Positions 38,276-46,035 of a stretch of DNA of 64,000 nucleotides are shown here, piece after piece. The translations under genes were made by a program, and so were the position numbers. Position 1 is the stretch's first letter. Every line of letters begins with the position of its first letter. The notes below the pieces were generated by a model, which worked only from the letters and a program-made list of their open reading frames with translations, made no database searches and was not told the DNA's origin. Location: assembly GCF_020748185.1 (NCBI RefSeq), contig NZ_JAHZMO010000010.1, positions 1 to 64,000 of the forward strand, read 5' to 3'. Origin of the DNA: Terrisporobacter petrolearius (lineage in GTDB: Bacteria; Bacillota; Clostridia; Peptostreptococcales; Peptostreptococcaceae).

Positions 38276-39310
38276 CTATATTCCTTTACCGAATCCACAA
38301 TTTGGATAGTTGCAAACATCACAATTTAAACATAAACCACCTATACCTAATCTGCTTAAGTCATTCTTAGTAATTATTTCATCTGCCATAATACGAGGCA
38401 AAATTAAATCAAATATAGTTCTTTTTGCATACATAACGCATCCTGGAAGGCCAATAATCGGTATTAATTTATCAACATTTTTATAATAGGACACTAACAT
38501 CATTGCCCCTGGTAGCACTGGTGCCCCATAACTAATAATATCTGCACCTGTGTCTTTTATTGCTTTAGGTGTTTTATCATCAGGATCAACACTCATTCCT
38601 CCTGTACATAAAACCATATCTGCACCTTTTTCAATAAATTCTAAAATTGCATTTGTTATATTTTTAGGATCATCATTCACAATAGCTTGTCCAAGTACTT
38701 CCACATCAAACTCTTCTACCTTTTCAGCTATTACAGGTCCAAAAGTATCTTTTATTCTCCCATAAAATACCTCATTACCTGTCGTTACAATTCCAACTTT
38801 TTTATGTACAAAAGGCTTAATACTAAGTATAGGTCCATCACAGCATAATTCTTTTGCTTTTTTCATTTTTTCTTCTTCTATTATTAATGGTATTATTCTT
38901 GTTCCAGCTAATTTATCTCCTTTTTTAACAGGAAAATTTTGATGTCTTGTTGCTATCATCATTTCACCAAGAGCATTTACTTCTCTAAGTTTATCAACAT
39001 TTATTTTAAACAAACCATCTATACTTGCAGAAAGTTCTATTTTTCCTTCTTTTACATCTGATTCTTCCATATATTCATTTTTGCATATATCTTTTAATAT
39101 AATTGCTGCCTCATTCTCATGAAGCATTCCCTCTTTCTTCTCCCAAACATATAAATGATCTTTACCTAAAGATAATAAAGTGTCTATATCCTCTTCTTTT
39201 ACCACATGTCCTTTTTTAAAAGCGACTCCCTTTACCTTATCCTTAACTATTTGAGTTATATCATGGCATAAAACATGGCCTACAGCATCTTTAGTGTTTA
39301 TCTCCTTCAT
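38276..39310 (-). CDS. MoeA-like molybdopterin-binding protein with a C-terminal cysteine cluster
   Basis: A MoeA/MogA-fold protein of 344 residues with the pterin motifs TTGNEVFYG, CTGGMSVDPDDKTPKAI and GLPGCVMYAKRTIF. It lacks the domain I/II arrangement of true MoeA. It ends in C-x2-C-x2-C-x4-C (CLNCDVCNYPNC), a possible metal or cluster site. Family members are found near Mo hydroxylase genes in Clostridia. It starts an operon with mobA, behind a promoter overlapped by a palindromic operator and a terminator-like hairpin. The biochemical role is not known to me; pterin binding is inferred. Confidence 0.8.
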   Translation of the reverse strand: MKEINTKDAVGHVLCHDITQIVKDKVKGVAFKKGHVVKEEDIDTLLSLGKDHLYVWEKKEGMLHENEAAIILKDICKNEYMEESDVKEGKIELSASIDGLFKINVDKLREVNALGEMMIATRHQNFPVKKGDKLAGTRIIPLIIEEEKMKKAKELCCDGPILSIKPFVHKKVGIVTTGNEVFYGRIKDTFGPVIAEKVEEFDVEVLGQAIVNDDPKNITNAILEFIEKGADMVLCTGGMSVDPDDKTPKAIKDTGADIISYGAPVLPGAMMLVSYYKNVDKLIPIIGLPGCVMYAKRTIFDLILPRIMADEIITKNDLSRLGIGGLCLNCDVCNYPNCGFGKGI

Positions 39311-39370
39311 TAATTCTCATTCCCCTCTATAAATTTATAACCCCTCTGTTAATTCCTATTTTTACGTATA

Positions 39371-39441
39371 AAAAAAGACAGATTGTTAATTCATATTTTA
39401 TATATACTAAGCAGAATATATAGAATATTTATAATCTGTCT
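39371..39441 (-). terminator. long leader hairpin with U-run upstream of the MoeA-like gene
   Basis: AGACAGATT (39376-39384) pairs with AATCTGTCT (39433-39441); the interior forms a second AT stem around 39392-39428. Seven U follow on the minus strand. It lies between the promoter at 39.5 kb and the gene starting at 39310, so it could be an attenuator, or the terminator of a small RNA or of the 39589-40074 gene. Confidence 0.7.
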
Positions 39442-39498
39442 AAATTTTACTTTTCTAAAAGTGTCTTTTAGGTTCTTGTTAAAATAATCTTTCTAAAT

Positions 39499-39519
39499 AA
39501 ATTGTAATTATTACAATTT
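39499..39519. promoter_or_regulatory. Fur-family-like operator (7-1-7 palindrome)
   Basis: AAATTGTAAT-T-ATTACAATTT is a perfect inverted repeat with a one-base centre. Its half-site TTGTAAT differs by one base per arm from the Bacillus Zur box (TCGTAAT) and PerR box (TTATAAT). It covers the -10 and the spacer of the promoter just downstream of the 39589-40074 gene, a position for repression. Confidence 0.6.
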
Positions 39520-39529
39520 TCATTGTCAA
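39501..39529 (-). promoter_or_regulatory. promoter for the MoeA-like gene and mobA
   Basis: TTGACA (complement of 39524-39529), 17-base spacer, TACAAT (complement of 39501-39506). The leader to the ATG at 39310 is about 185 nt and contains the long hairpin. Close to consensus. Confidence 0.7.
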
Positions 39530-39588
39530 TTTAATAATTTAAGTTTGTAAAAATAATCTAAAATATTAGATAAAAACTATCATTTATA

Positions 39589-40074
39589 TTAACAGTAGTA
39601 TTTAGATGCCCCTGCTAATTGTCTTTTTGAAATAATTTTAGCCAAATTCTCTAAAACAGCAATAGTTGTTTCTTTAAAGCTGACAACAAATACAAACTTA
39701 AAGTCTGTAAATTCATCGTTAATGCTGTAAATATCACAACAGCATCTTATATTATCTACTAGATATATTTCTTGCAGTTCCGCCTCAATTTCATCAGTAG
39801 TATCTTTTAGGAAGGCTCTGACATCTTCAAAGAATAATTCGAAAAATGATTCATCTATTTCACCAGCAGATTCTTCAATAAGTTGTTTTGCTAACTCTTT
39901 TGAAAATATACTTTCAGCAAGCTTACAGTCAAATACCATTATACCTTTTTCATTTATAGTATTTGATATATCCTGTACAAAATCTATATCTTGTCTGATT
40001 TCTAATATGTCTTTAACTTCCCTACTATTAACATTAAACTTACCTTTTTTATTCTTTAATTTAAGTTGTATCAT
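39589..40074 (-). CDS. uncharacterised acidic protein
   Basis: I do not recognise this 161-residue protein. The N-terminus is basic (MIQLKLKNKKGKF), followed by an acidic region rich in E and D (about 45-105) and a hydrophobic stretch near the end (FKFVFVVSFKETTIAVLENLAKII). It has a CCC triplet (IRCCCDIY) and a C-terminal Cys. An AGGAGG site precedes the ATG. It is transcribed towards the Mo/W cluster but separated from it by a promoter with a Fur-like box. No signal peptide or membrane segment is evident. Confidence 0.6.
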   Translation of the reverse strand: MIQLKLKNKKGKFNVNSREVKDILEIRQDIDFVQDISNTINEKGIMVFDCKLAESIFSKELAKQLIEESAGEIDESFFELFFEDVRAFLKDTTDEIEAELQEIYLVDNIRCCCDIYSINDEFTDFKFVFVVSFKETTIAVLENLAKIISKRQLAGASKYYC

Positions 40075-40187
40075 AATCTTCGCCTCCTTTTCTAATAATT
40101 AAAACTTGATTACATACTATTAATTATCTTTTAGATGTCCCAATTTTTAATCTTAGCTCTATTGTCATATTTTATGTCTTTATTATA

Positions 40188-40196
40188 ATTATACCA
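40188..40196 (-). promoter_or_regulatory. extended -10 promoter for the 39589-40074 gene
   Basis: TGGTATAAT on the minus strand (complement of 40188-40196), about 115 bases before the start at 40074. The -35 is weak. The rest of the 445-bp gap (40075-40520) holds an inverted repeat at 40297-40320 and a terminator at its right end. Confidence 0.45.
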
Positions 40197-40296
40197 TTAC
40201 CCATTCTTAAATTAACTGTAAGTTATTTTAAAAATTAGTTTTTACAAGCACATAATATTTTTAACCATTTTACCTTATCTATTTTATCATTACTCT

Positions 40297-40320
40297 CTAA
40301 CATATCTATTTATATGTTAG
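40297..40320. repeat. palindrome CTAACATAT-ATATGTTAG
   Basis: Nine-base perfect inverted repeat (40297-40305, 40312-40320) with a six-base loop in the gap upstream of the 39589-40074 gene. It may be an operator. No flanking U-run. Confidence 0.45.
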
Positions 40321-40478
40321 CAAATAATCCTATATTTATGAAAAAATAATTATATCATATAAATAAGTATAAATCAAAAGGACAGTAATAACTATCTTAT
40401 TCTGCGTAAAAATTAAATACTATTAATCAAATATACATTGCTACTATATTATTTAATACATTTAATGTGTTATTTTAC

Positions 40479-40514
40479 AAAAAACCTATGATTATATATA
40501 AATAACCATAGGTT
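40479..40514 (-). terminator. terminator of the 40521-41213 gene
   Basis: AACCTATGATTAT (40483-40495) pairs with ATAACCATAGGTT (40502-40514), with a G-U pair, and six U follow on the minus strand. Confidence 0.85.
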
Positions 40515-40520
40515 TTTTAA

Positions 40521-41213
40521 TTACTCTTCTTTAATTGTTTCTTTTAATTCATTAATCTTATTTTTAAAACTTGTAATTTCCTTATCTGATAACTTTAGAT
40601 ACTCAGTTATCTTATTGATATAAATAGGGTTTTTTGTGTCTATTAAGTTTGATGAGCTTTCCATTGCTAAAGTTCTTAGTTCATAAGTTTTTCTAACATT
40701 TACTTTTGCTCTGTCTAAAATTTGAGTATATTCATCTTTAGATAAGGTTGGTACTTTCATATTATCGTATATTTCTACCACATCTTCACACATTTCTTTT
40801 GCATAAACCACATCGTCTTTTATTTGTGTTAAATTCTCCAACCCTTTTTGCAAATTATTAGTGTAAGGAAGACATTCTCTCATAGGTATTAAAGCAATTC
40901 TTTCAATTGAATAAATATCTTTCTTAAATTCGTCTATTTTTTGCAAATCTGATTTTTTTATATCTTGTTTATTATAAATAGTTTGTATATTATGTTGATC
41001 TAAATAAGTTTCTAACACTAAGTCATCTTCAAAGTCTAAAGTATCTTCTAAAACCCTAAGACCACTTAAATATATATTTGTGATTACCATTGTTGTCGAT
41101 AAAACAATATAAATACTTCCATAAATACAGGCTCTTTTAAAACTTTTATAATTTTTAAATAGCACTGTAAGTGGTATAAGATATAAAAGTATGAATACTA
41201 ATATCCATCTCAT
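40521..41213 (-). CDS. uncharacterised membrane-anchored helical protein
   Basis: No family recognised. Two hydrophobic segments near the N-terminus (about 3-19 and 29-50) are followed by a soluble, mostly helical region (55-230) rich in K, E, D, I and L, with likely coiled-coil propensity. The 230-residue protein could be a membrane-anchored extracytoplasmic or cytosolic helical bundle. The ATG at 41213 has no very strong ribosome site. Own terminator; monocistronic. Function unknown. Confidence 0.6.
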   Translation of the reverse strand: MRWILVFILLYLIPLTVLFKNYKSFKRACIYGSIYIVLSTTMVITNIYLSGLRVLEDTLDFEDDLVLETYLDQHNIQTIYNKQDIKKSDLQKIDEFKKDIYSIERIALIPMRECLPYTNNLQKGLENLTQIKDDVVYAKEMCEDVVEIYDNMKVPTLSKDEYTQILDRAKVNVRKTYELRTLAMESSSNLIDTKNPIYINKITEYLKLSDKEITSFKNKINELKETIKEE

Positions 41214-41313
41214 TTATTAACACTCCTTTTTAAATTAAGTAAAATTGCCAATATTAACCACTTAATTTATTTCTTGACATTATGTTTTATAGTATTTACA
41301 TTTTTCTAATTTC

Positions 41314-42006
41314 TTACTCCATTATTTTTATTGGTTTAAAATCTATATAATCACTTGAAGCCAATATATACTCCACATTATTTCTTTCTCCTTTTAGACC
41401 CATTTCAAAGGACTCTGTTCCATGAAGGTGACCATATACAACTTTTTTAACCCTGTACTCTTCAAAAATCTTTGTGAACTCTGATTCTTCTAGTTTGTCA
41501 TTAGTCGGTGGATAATGAGTTATAACTATTAACTCTTCACAACCATCTTTTATAGCTGCTTCTAAGGACATTTTCAATCTTAGTTGTTCTCTTTTATATA
41601 TTTTTTCATCATTGTCATCAAATTTCACTTCATTGGGGCAAAGCCATCCCCTAGTACCACAAATTCCAATATTTTCGTATTTGTAATAACTATTTTGTAA
41701 AAAAGTAATTTTTTTATAAGCTGATTTTAATTTACTTAGTGATGACCACCAAAAATCGTGATTTCCTTTGATAAAAATTTTCTTACCTGGTAAATTATCA
41801 ATTATATCTAAATCTTCCTTTGCCTCTTCCATATTCATAGCCCAAGAAGTATCCCCTAATACTAGTACTGTGTCGTCTTCTTTTATAATTTCTTTCCAAT
41901 TGTCTATTATTTTATTTTGGTGATTGTCCCAGTTATCTCCAAATATATCCATAGGTTTATTTACCGATGTGGAGAAATGTAGATCACCTATTGCATATAA
42001 ACTCAT
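41314..42006 (-). CDS. metallophosphoesterase
   Basis: Calcineurin-like phosphoesterase. Motifs are visible in order: GDLHFS (D-x-H), GDTSWAMN (GD), KGNHDFWW (GNHD), THYPPTN (H) and GHLHG (GHxH). The frame extends to 42063 but crosses a terminator hairpin; AAGGAAGGA precedes the ATG at 42004-42006, giving 230 aa. It follows the alarmone synthetase gene, separated by that terminator. Substrate unknown. Confidence 0.88.
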   Translation of the reverse strand: MSLYAIGDLHFSTSVNKPMDIFGDNWDNHQNKIIDNWKEIIKEDDTVLVLGDTSWAMNMEEAKEDLDIIDNLPGKKIFIKGNHDFWWSSLSKLKSAYKKITFLQNSYYKYENIGICGTRGWLCPNEVKFDDNDEKIYKREQLRLKMSLEAAIKDGCEELIVITHYPPTNDKLEESEFTKIFEEYRVKKVVYGHLHGTESFEMGLKGERNNVEYILASSDYIDFKPIKIME

Positions 42007-42025
42007 ACTTTCATCCTTCCTTATT

Positions 42026-42057
42026 TTAAAAAGCTGCCTTAAATTAATTAAGACAGC
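42026..42057 (-). terminator. terminator between relQ and the phosphoesterase
   Basis: GCTGCCTTAA (42033-42042) pairs with TTAAGACAGC (42048-42057), one mismatch pair as G-U, with five U following on the minus strand. Confidence 0.8.
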
Positions 42058-42062
42058 CCCCA

Positions 42063-42863
42063 CTAATCATTTCTTTTTTTATTTTTATAATACTGTAGTA
42101 TTTCTCCTATTTCTTCTTTCAATGCTACAATTTCTTTAATATCTCTTTGACTATCTATTCTATCAAGCCTTCTTTGATAGTTTATAGCTCTACTAATTTC
42201 CCCTAAATCATATAGCTCTTGTATCTTTCCTAAAACTTCTCTAATTGTAAGTGACTTTGCTTGATACATAACTTGAGCTTTCATTATTTCTTCTCGAATT
42301 TCGCTCATTTCTTGGTCTAATAAAAATGCAGCATCTGCAGCTCTTCTAAGTCTATTGGCTACATCTTCCGGTATGTAATGTTCATATTTATATTTTAAAG
42401 AATGCTCTATAGTTGCCCAAAAGTTCATGGCTAACGTTCTTATTTGAATCTCGCATAATATTTCTTTATACCCTGCTATAGAGTTAATCGGATAATTAAT
42501 TATAACATGATAACTTCTATATCCACTATCTTTAAAGTTAGTAATATAATCTTTTTCGTATACTACAGTCATGTCAGTTCTTGATTTTATCAAATCTACT
42601 AAAGTATATATGTCTTCTACAAACTGACACATAATTCTTATCCCAGCTATATCTTCAATTTCTCTTTCAATATCTTCAGCTTCTAATCTGTTGGCTTTAG
42701 ATATTATGGATGATATTTTTTTTGTCCTACCTGTAACAAATTCTATAGGAGAATACTCACCCTTTGTAAGAAACTCTTTTCTTATATTTTTAAATTTTAT
42801 TTTTAGTTCTTCAACCGCATGTTCGTAAGGAGCTAATACTTCATCCCATTTTTCATACTTCAT
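42063..42863 (-). CDS. relQ: small alarmone synthetase, RelQ/YjbM family
   Basis: Makes (p)ppGpp from GTP/GDP and ATP. Synthetase motifs include EYSPIEFVTGRTKK, DIAGIRIMCQF, DSGYRSYHV and EIQIRTLAMNFWATIEH. There is no hydrolase, TGS or ACT domain, so it is a single-domain synthetase (266 aa). The frame can begin at a GTG (42872); AAAGGGTG with six bases to the ATG at 42861-42863 makes that ATG more likely. C-terminal helices (about 180-266) fit tetramer formation in RelQ. Confidence 0.92.
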   Translation of the reverse strand: MKYEKWDEVLAPYEHAVEELKIKFKNIRKEFLTKGEYSPIEFVTGRTKKISSIISKANRLEAEDIEREIEDIAGIRIMCQFVEDIYTLVDLIKSRTDMTVVYEKDYITNFKDSGYRSYHVIINYPINSIAGYKEILCEIQIRTLAMNFWATIEHSLKYKYEHYIPEDVANRLRRAADAAFLLDQEMSEIREEIMKAQVMYQAKSLTIREVLGKIQELYDLGEISRAINYQRRLDRIDSQRDIKEIVALKEEIGEILQYYKNKKRND

Positions 42864-42912
42864 ATTATTCACCCTTTATACTAGTTTCAAATCATATATA
42901 TTTTAACATAAT

Positions 42913-43824
42913 TTATGCTTTTTTAGAATAATAAAGCATTTCTCCCAGCTCTATACTATAATTTATCTGATTTAAATCACATAAATAACTAATTATAGAT
43001 ACTATACTACTTCTAAAAAAGTGATACTCCGTATAATTGCAACTTAAATTATTATTAATTATTATATTTTTTAATATATCATCTATAGTCATAGGTAATT
43101 TTAACAAGTCTTTCACCTGACTCACATATTTATTAATTGCATTTCTATGAGCATCTATAATACTTTGGCTATCTGATTTTGAATAAATTTCTTTGCCATG
43201 ACCTAAAATCATAAATTCAAAATCCATGTTTTCTATTCTATCAATAGAATTTAAATATTCTTCTACATCATATAATAGAAGTAATTCGAATTTATTTAAT
43301 ATGTGAATTCCTACAAACAAATCTCCTACAAATAAAACCTTATCTTGCGTTAAAATTCCAATACTTCCTTCACTATGTCCTTTTAGTTTAATTATCTCAA
43401 TTTTTTTATTATTTAATACTAGATTACCTTCTTCAATTGTATCATCCACTTTAGTTGAATTGTTTTTTTCTTCAGATACTTTAAATTTCCAAAATTTATT
43501 AGCCTTTCCCCCCACAGTATAATCTGCAAATTTCCTAGGATTGTCTATAAATATCTTAGCTTCTGAAGATGATAATATTTGGATATTATTGTCAAATTCT
43601 TTCAGTTTGCTACATCCACCATAATGATCCCCATGCTCATGGGTATTAATAATATATTTTATATTCATATTATTTGCCTTTAGCAGGTCCATCATCTTAC
43701 TTGGCCTTATTCCTCCAAGACCTGGGTCTATTATCAAGGCCTTATTATCATCTAATTTAATTACACCTGTATTTGTTCCCCCCTTAATGTAATAAGTGTT
43801 TCCATTTATATTTGTTAATTTCAC
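42913..43824 (-). CDS. MBL-fold metallo-hydrolase
   Basis: Metallo-beta-lactamase fold with the metal motif THEHGDHYGG (HxHxDH), LKGHSEGSIG and a later GHGKEI. The 303 residues include a C-terminal extension of about 90 residues with helices. It sits between the cysteine-cluster protein and relQ. Glyoxalase II-like or RNase Z-like activity cannot be told apart; substrate unknown. Confidence 0.85.
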   Translation of the reverse strand: MKLTNINGNTYYIKGGTNTGVIKLDDNKALIIDPGLGGIRPSKMMDLLKANNMNIKYIINTHEHGDHYGGCSKLKEFDNNIQILSSSEAKIFIDNPRKFADYTVGGKANKFWKFKVSEEKNNSTKVDDTIEEGNLVLNNKKIEIIKLKGHSEGSIGILTQDKVLFVGDLFVGIHILNKFELLLLYDVEEYLNSIDRIENMDFEFMILGHGKEIYSKSDSQSIIDAHRNAINKYVSQVKDLLKLPMTIDDILKNIIINNNLSCNYTEYHFFRSSIVSIISYLCDLNQINYSIELGEMLYYSKKA

Positions 43825-43845
43825 TTATCCCACCTGCCAATTCTT

Positions 43846-44577
43846 TTATTTGATTAGTATTCTTTTCAGTCTACTTATTGTTCTTTTTGATGTATCTCTT
43901 TCCTTAGAAATCCTTACTTTAATATTATAAGACATGTTTTGGTCTAATAGTGAGTCAATAAAGTATTCTACAACCCCTCTATCTCTAAATTCTATATCAA
44001 TCACTCCCTTTGAAAAAAGCCTAGAGTCTAACACCATTATATTATCAGCAAAATTTAATCTTTCACTTTTAGACAAATATCTATTTTCTGGCATAAATTC
44101 TTCACAATATTTTATTTTGTAATTTACTACTTCATCACTTATATTAATACCATATTTAACTTTCATAATATTTTTGTACTGTTTATTTTTATCTGTCACA
44201 TCTTTTAGATTTTTATTATAATCTTCTTTTTTCCAATGACCAAATAGCCTACAATTTAATGGTCTTACTTCATAAATTTCACATCTATTATTTCCATCTT
44301 TGAAAGGACAACTTTTCTTTTCTATAAACTCTAAAAAATAATAATCTATTATTTTATCAAGAGATTTTTTTCTTAGTTCATTCTTATCTTGTAAATAGTT
44401 AAATATATTTAAAAATTCTATTAAATTAATTCCAACAGATTCCATACAGCAGTTTCCACAGCCTGTACAATCACCCTTTGGTAAAGTATCATATATATTA
44501 TTAAGCTTTTCAAATAGTTGATTTTTTTTAGCATAATCTATGCTTTTTAAAGTATCTTTATTATTTATACTAGCCAT
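43846..44577 (-). CDS. YkgJ-type cysteine-cluster protein
   Basis: Zinc- or iron-chelating family with the signature CTGCGNCC near residue 38 and a second set CPFKDGNNRCEIYEVRPLNCR. The 243 residues include a basic C-terminal segment. The MBL-fold gene follows 22 bases downstream. Members are widespread and of unknown function; metal binding is inferred from the cysteines. Confidence 0.8.
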   Translation of the reverse strand: MASINNKDTLKSIDYAKKNQLFEKLNNIYDTLPKGDCTGCGNCCMESVGINLIEFLNIFNYLQDKNELRKKSLDKIIDYYFLEFIEKKSCPFKDGNNRCEIYEVRPLNCRLFGHWKKEDYNKNLKDVTDKNKQYKNIMKVKYGINISDEVVNYKIKYCEEFMPENRYLSKSERLNFADNIMVLDSRLFSKGVIDIEFRDRGVVEYFIDSLLDQNMSYNIKVRISKERDTSKRTISRLKRILIK

Positions 44578-44667
44578 TGTACATTCTCCTTGTTATAATT
44601 ATTAGGTTAATACAAAAACTTATTATATCACATTTATTACTATAAATTGTAGGAGGTATCTTACTAA

Positions 44668-44919
44668 ATGAACAGATATACAAAAATTATTAATATGATG
44701 GAAAGTTATTTCACTAAGGATTTTGATAAGGCTAAAAAAGGAATAACTAAAACCAGAGAAGTAAAAGAAGAAACTGTTAAAAAAGCTTTCTTAAAAGGAA
44801 ACACTGAAGTTTTAGTTATATTTGAAGATTCTGGACGTGAAATACTTATTGATGATTTTTCTTCAGATGAAGATATAAAAAAATATTTAGGAGCTTCTTT
44901 CATAAATCCTAAAAGATAA
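44668..44919 (+). CDS. small uncharacterised protein (83 aa)
   Basis: No family recognised. An 83-residue, charged, mixed alpha/beta product (KKAFLKGNTEVLVIFEDSGREILIDDF) with no hydrophobic segment. TAGGAGG precedes the ATG with an 11-base spacing and a perfect terminator follows, so the unit looks genuine. It is divergent from the cysteine-cluster gene. Confidence 0.7.
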   Translation: MNRYTKIINMMESYFTKDFDKAKKGITKTREVKEETVKKAFLKGNTEVLVIFEDSGREILIDDFSSDEDIKKYLGASFINPKR

Positions 44920-44921
44920 TC

Positions 44922-44962
44922 AAAATTCCGAAAGTTATCATACTTTCGGAATTTTGATTTTT
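44922..44962 (+). terminator. terminator of the 83-aa gene
   Basis: AAAATTCCGAAAGT (44922-44935) pairs with ACTTTCGGAATTTT (44942-44955), with a U-rich tail GATTTTT. Confidence 0.9.
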
Positions 44963-45008
44963 AATTGGAAAAACAAAATTATGTGGAATATCAATATGAA
45001 TAACAGAT

Positions 45009-45190
45009 TATCCATATAATTAAATGGATTTTTTTATTTTTCATGTATAAATTTTCATTTCAAAGACAATAATATTAATGTAATTTAAATATTTAACTCA
45101 ATCTCCCCCAATATAAGCTTTCATTTCCCCAGTGGAAGCTACGTTTTTTGCTAAATAGAGAAGAATAAATTTATTCTTCTCTATTTTTTT
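45009..45190 (+). other. intergenic stretch with three hairpin plus U-run elements
   Basis: Within the 44963-45325 gap, three hairpins each precede U on the plus strand: ATCCAT/ATGGAT near 45009-45028 with seven T; AGCTTTCA/TGGAAGCT (45116-45140, one G-U) with six T; and a 16-base perfect stem AATAGAGAAG.../...CTTCTCTATT (45154-45185) with seven T. The first gene's terminator already lies upstream at 44922-44962, so these may end one or more small RNAs, or form an attenuator for the 45326 gene. No clear promoter was found. Confidence 0.5.
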
Positions 45191-45325
45191 ATTAAAACCG
45201 GTTTATGTTATTATTTTAGCAATCATTAAGTATATAAATTAAATTTTTGTTGATAACTTATGATAATATAATTTATATTGTATACTAAGCATATGAATAT
45301 AAATACTTATTTGAGAGGTGAAACA

Positions 45326-45655
45326 ATGATTAAAATAGGAAAATTAAAATTAGATAGTGATTTCGATTACAGAATAATAAGAGAAGAAGATAATGATGTA
45401 GATTTGTATATAGATATAAATTATAGATGTGTAGATATAAATGTTGGTGAATCAGAAATGTTTAACTCTAGAATTCAATTCCCATATGTTAGATCTATTC
45501 TTCTAAGAATCAATAAAGAAGACCACTTAATGACAGTGCATCTTATGAGAGATATAGATTTATTTTCTGCTTTTGCAAACTTTGAAGTAGATTTTTCTAA
45601 TAGCATTTTTAAAATTAAAAACCTTCAAGAGAAAGTTATTATAAGTAAAAATTAA
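45326..45655 (+). CDS. uncharacterised small protein (109 aa)
   Basis: Not recognised. The frame opens at 45278, but GAGAGGTG precedes the ATG at 45326 by five bases, giving 109 aa. The sequence has alternating charged and hydrophobic residues typical of a small beta-rich domain (DYRIIREEDNDVDLYIDINYRCVDI) and no membrane helix. It is followed by its own strong terminator. Confidence 0.65.
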   Translation: MIKIGKLKLDSDFDYRIIREEDNDVDLYIDINYRCVDINVGESEMFNSRIQFPYVRSILLRINKEDHLMTVHLMRDIDLFSAFANFEVDFSNSIFKIKNLQEKVIISKN

Positions 45656-45669
45656 GGGGAAAAAATTAA

Positions 45670-45697
45670 GGGGGCCTTAACAGGCCCCTATTTTTAT
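45670..45697 (+). terminator. terminator of the 109-aa gene
   Basis: GGGGCCT (45671-45677) pairs with AGGCCCC (45682-45688), unusually GC-rich for this DNA, then TATTTTTATT. Confidence 0.9.
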
Positions 45698-45902
45698 TTA
45701 TTTCTTTATTTATAATTCAATTGTAATACCAAAATTTTCTCATGTCAAGAAATTTTCTGAATATTTTAAATTTTTTGTTTATATGTATTATTTTTTTATA
45801 TATATTGATAAATTTTTAACGTTAATATTTAATAATTTATCAATTATTTGTTATTACATCTATAATAATCGACAATAATAAAATTATCATCTATTAAGAT
45901 TA

Positions 45903-45932
45903 TTGTCAGTGTTAACAAGATTTTGATATAAT
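45903..45932 (+). promoter_or_regulatory. promoter for ppaC
   Basis: TTGTCA at 45903-45908, an 18-base spacer and TATAAT at 45927-45932, with a TG before the -10. The -35 is part of an inverted repeat GACAATAAT/ATTATTGTC (about 45871-45907), which could be an operator. The remaining 45696-45902 gap is AT-rich without a gene. Confidence 0.6.
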
Positions 45933-45951
45933 TATTGTTATATAAAATAAT

Positions 45952-45977
45952 ATCACATATTAATTTCCATATGTGAT
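45952..45977 (+). repeat. inverted repeat in the ppaC leader
   Basis: ATCACATAT (45952-45960) and ATATGTGAT (45969-45977) with an 8-base loop, about 20 bases after the predicted transcription start. Possible operator or leader hairpin. Confidence 0.55.
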
Positions 45978-46035
45978 GTTAATAAAAATACAATAAATTA
46001 ATTACTATTCGTAATTTATGAGAGGAGTTTTATAT

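Noticed and set aside
45090-45115. 8-codon minus-strand frame (MKAYIGGD) near 45.1 kb
   Set aside because: Too short, no conserved context; it overlaps a hairpin stem.
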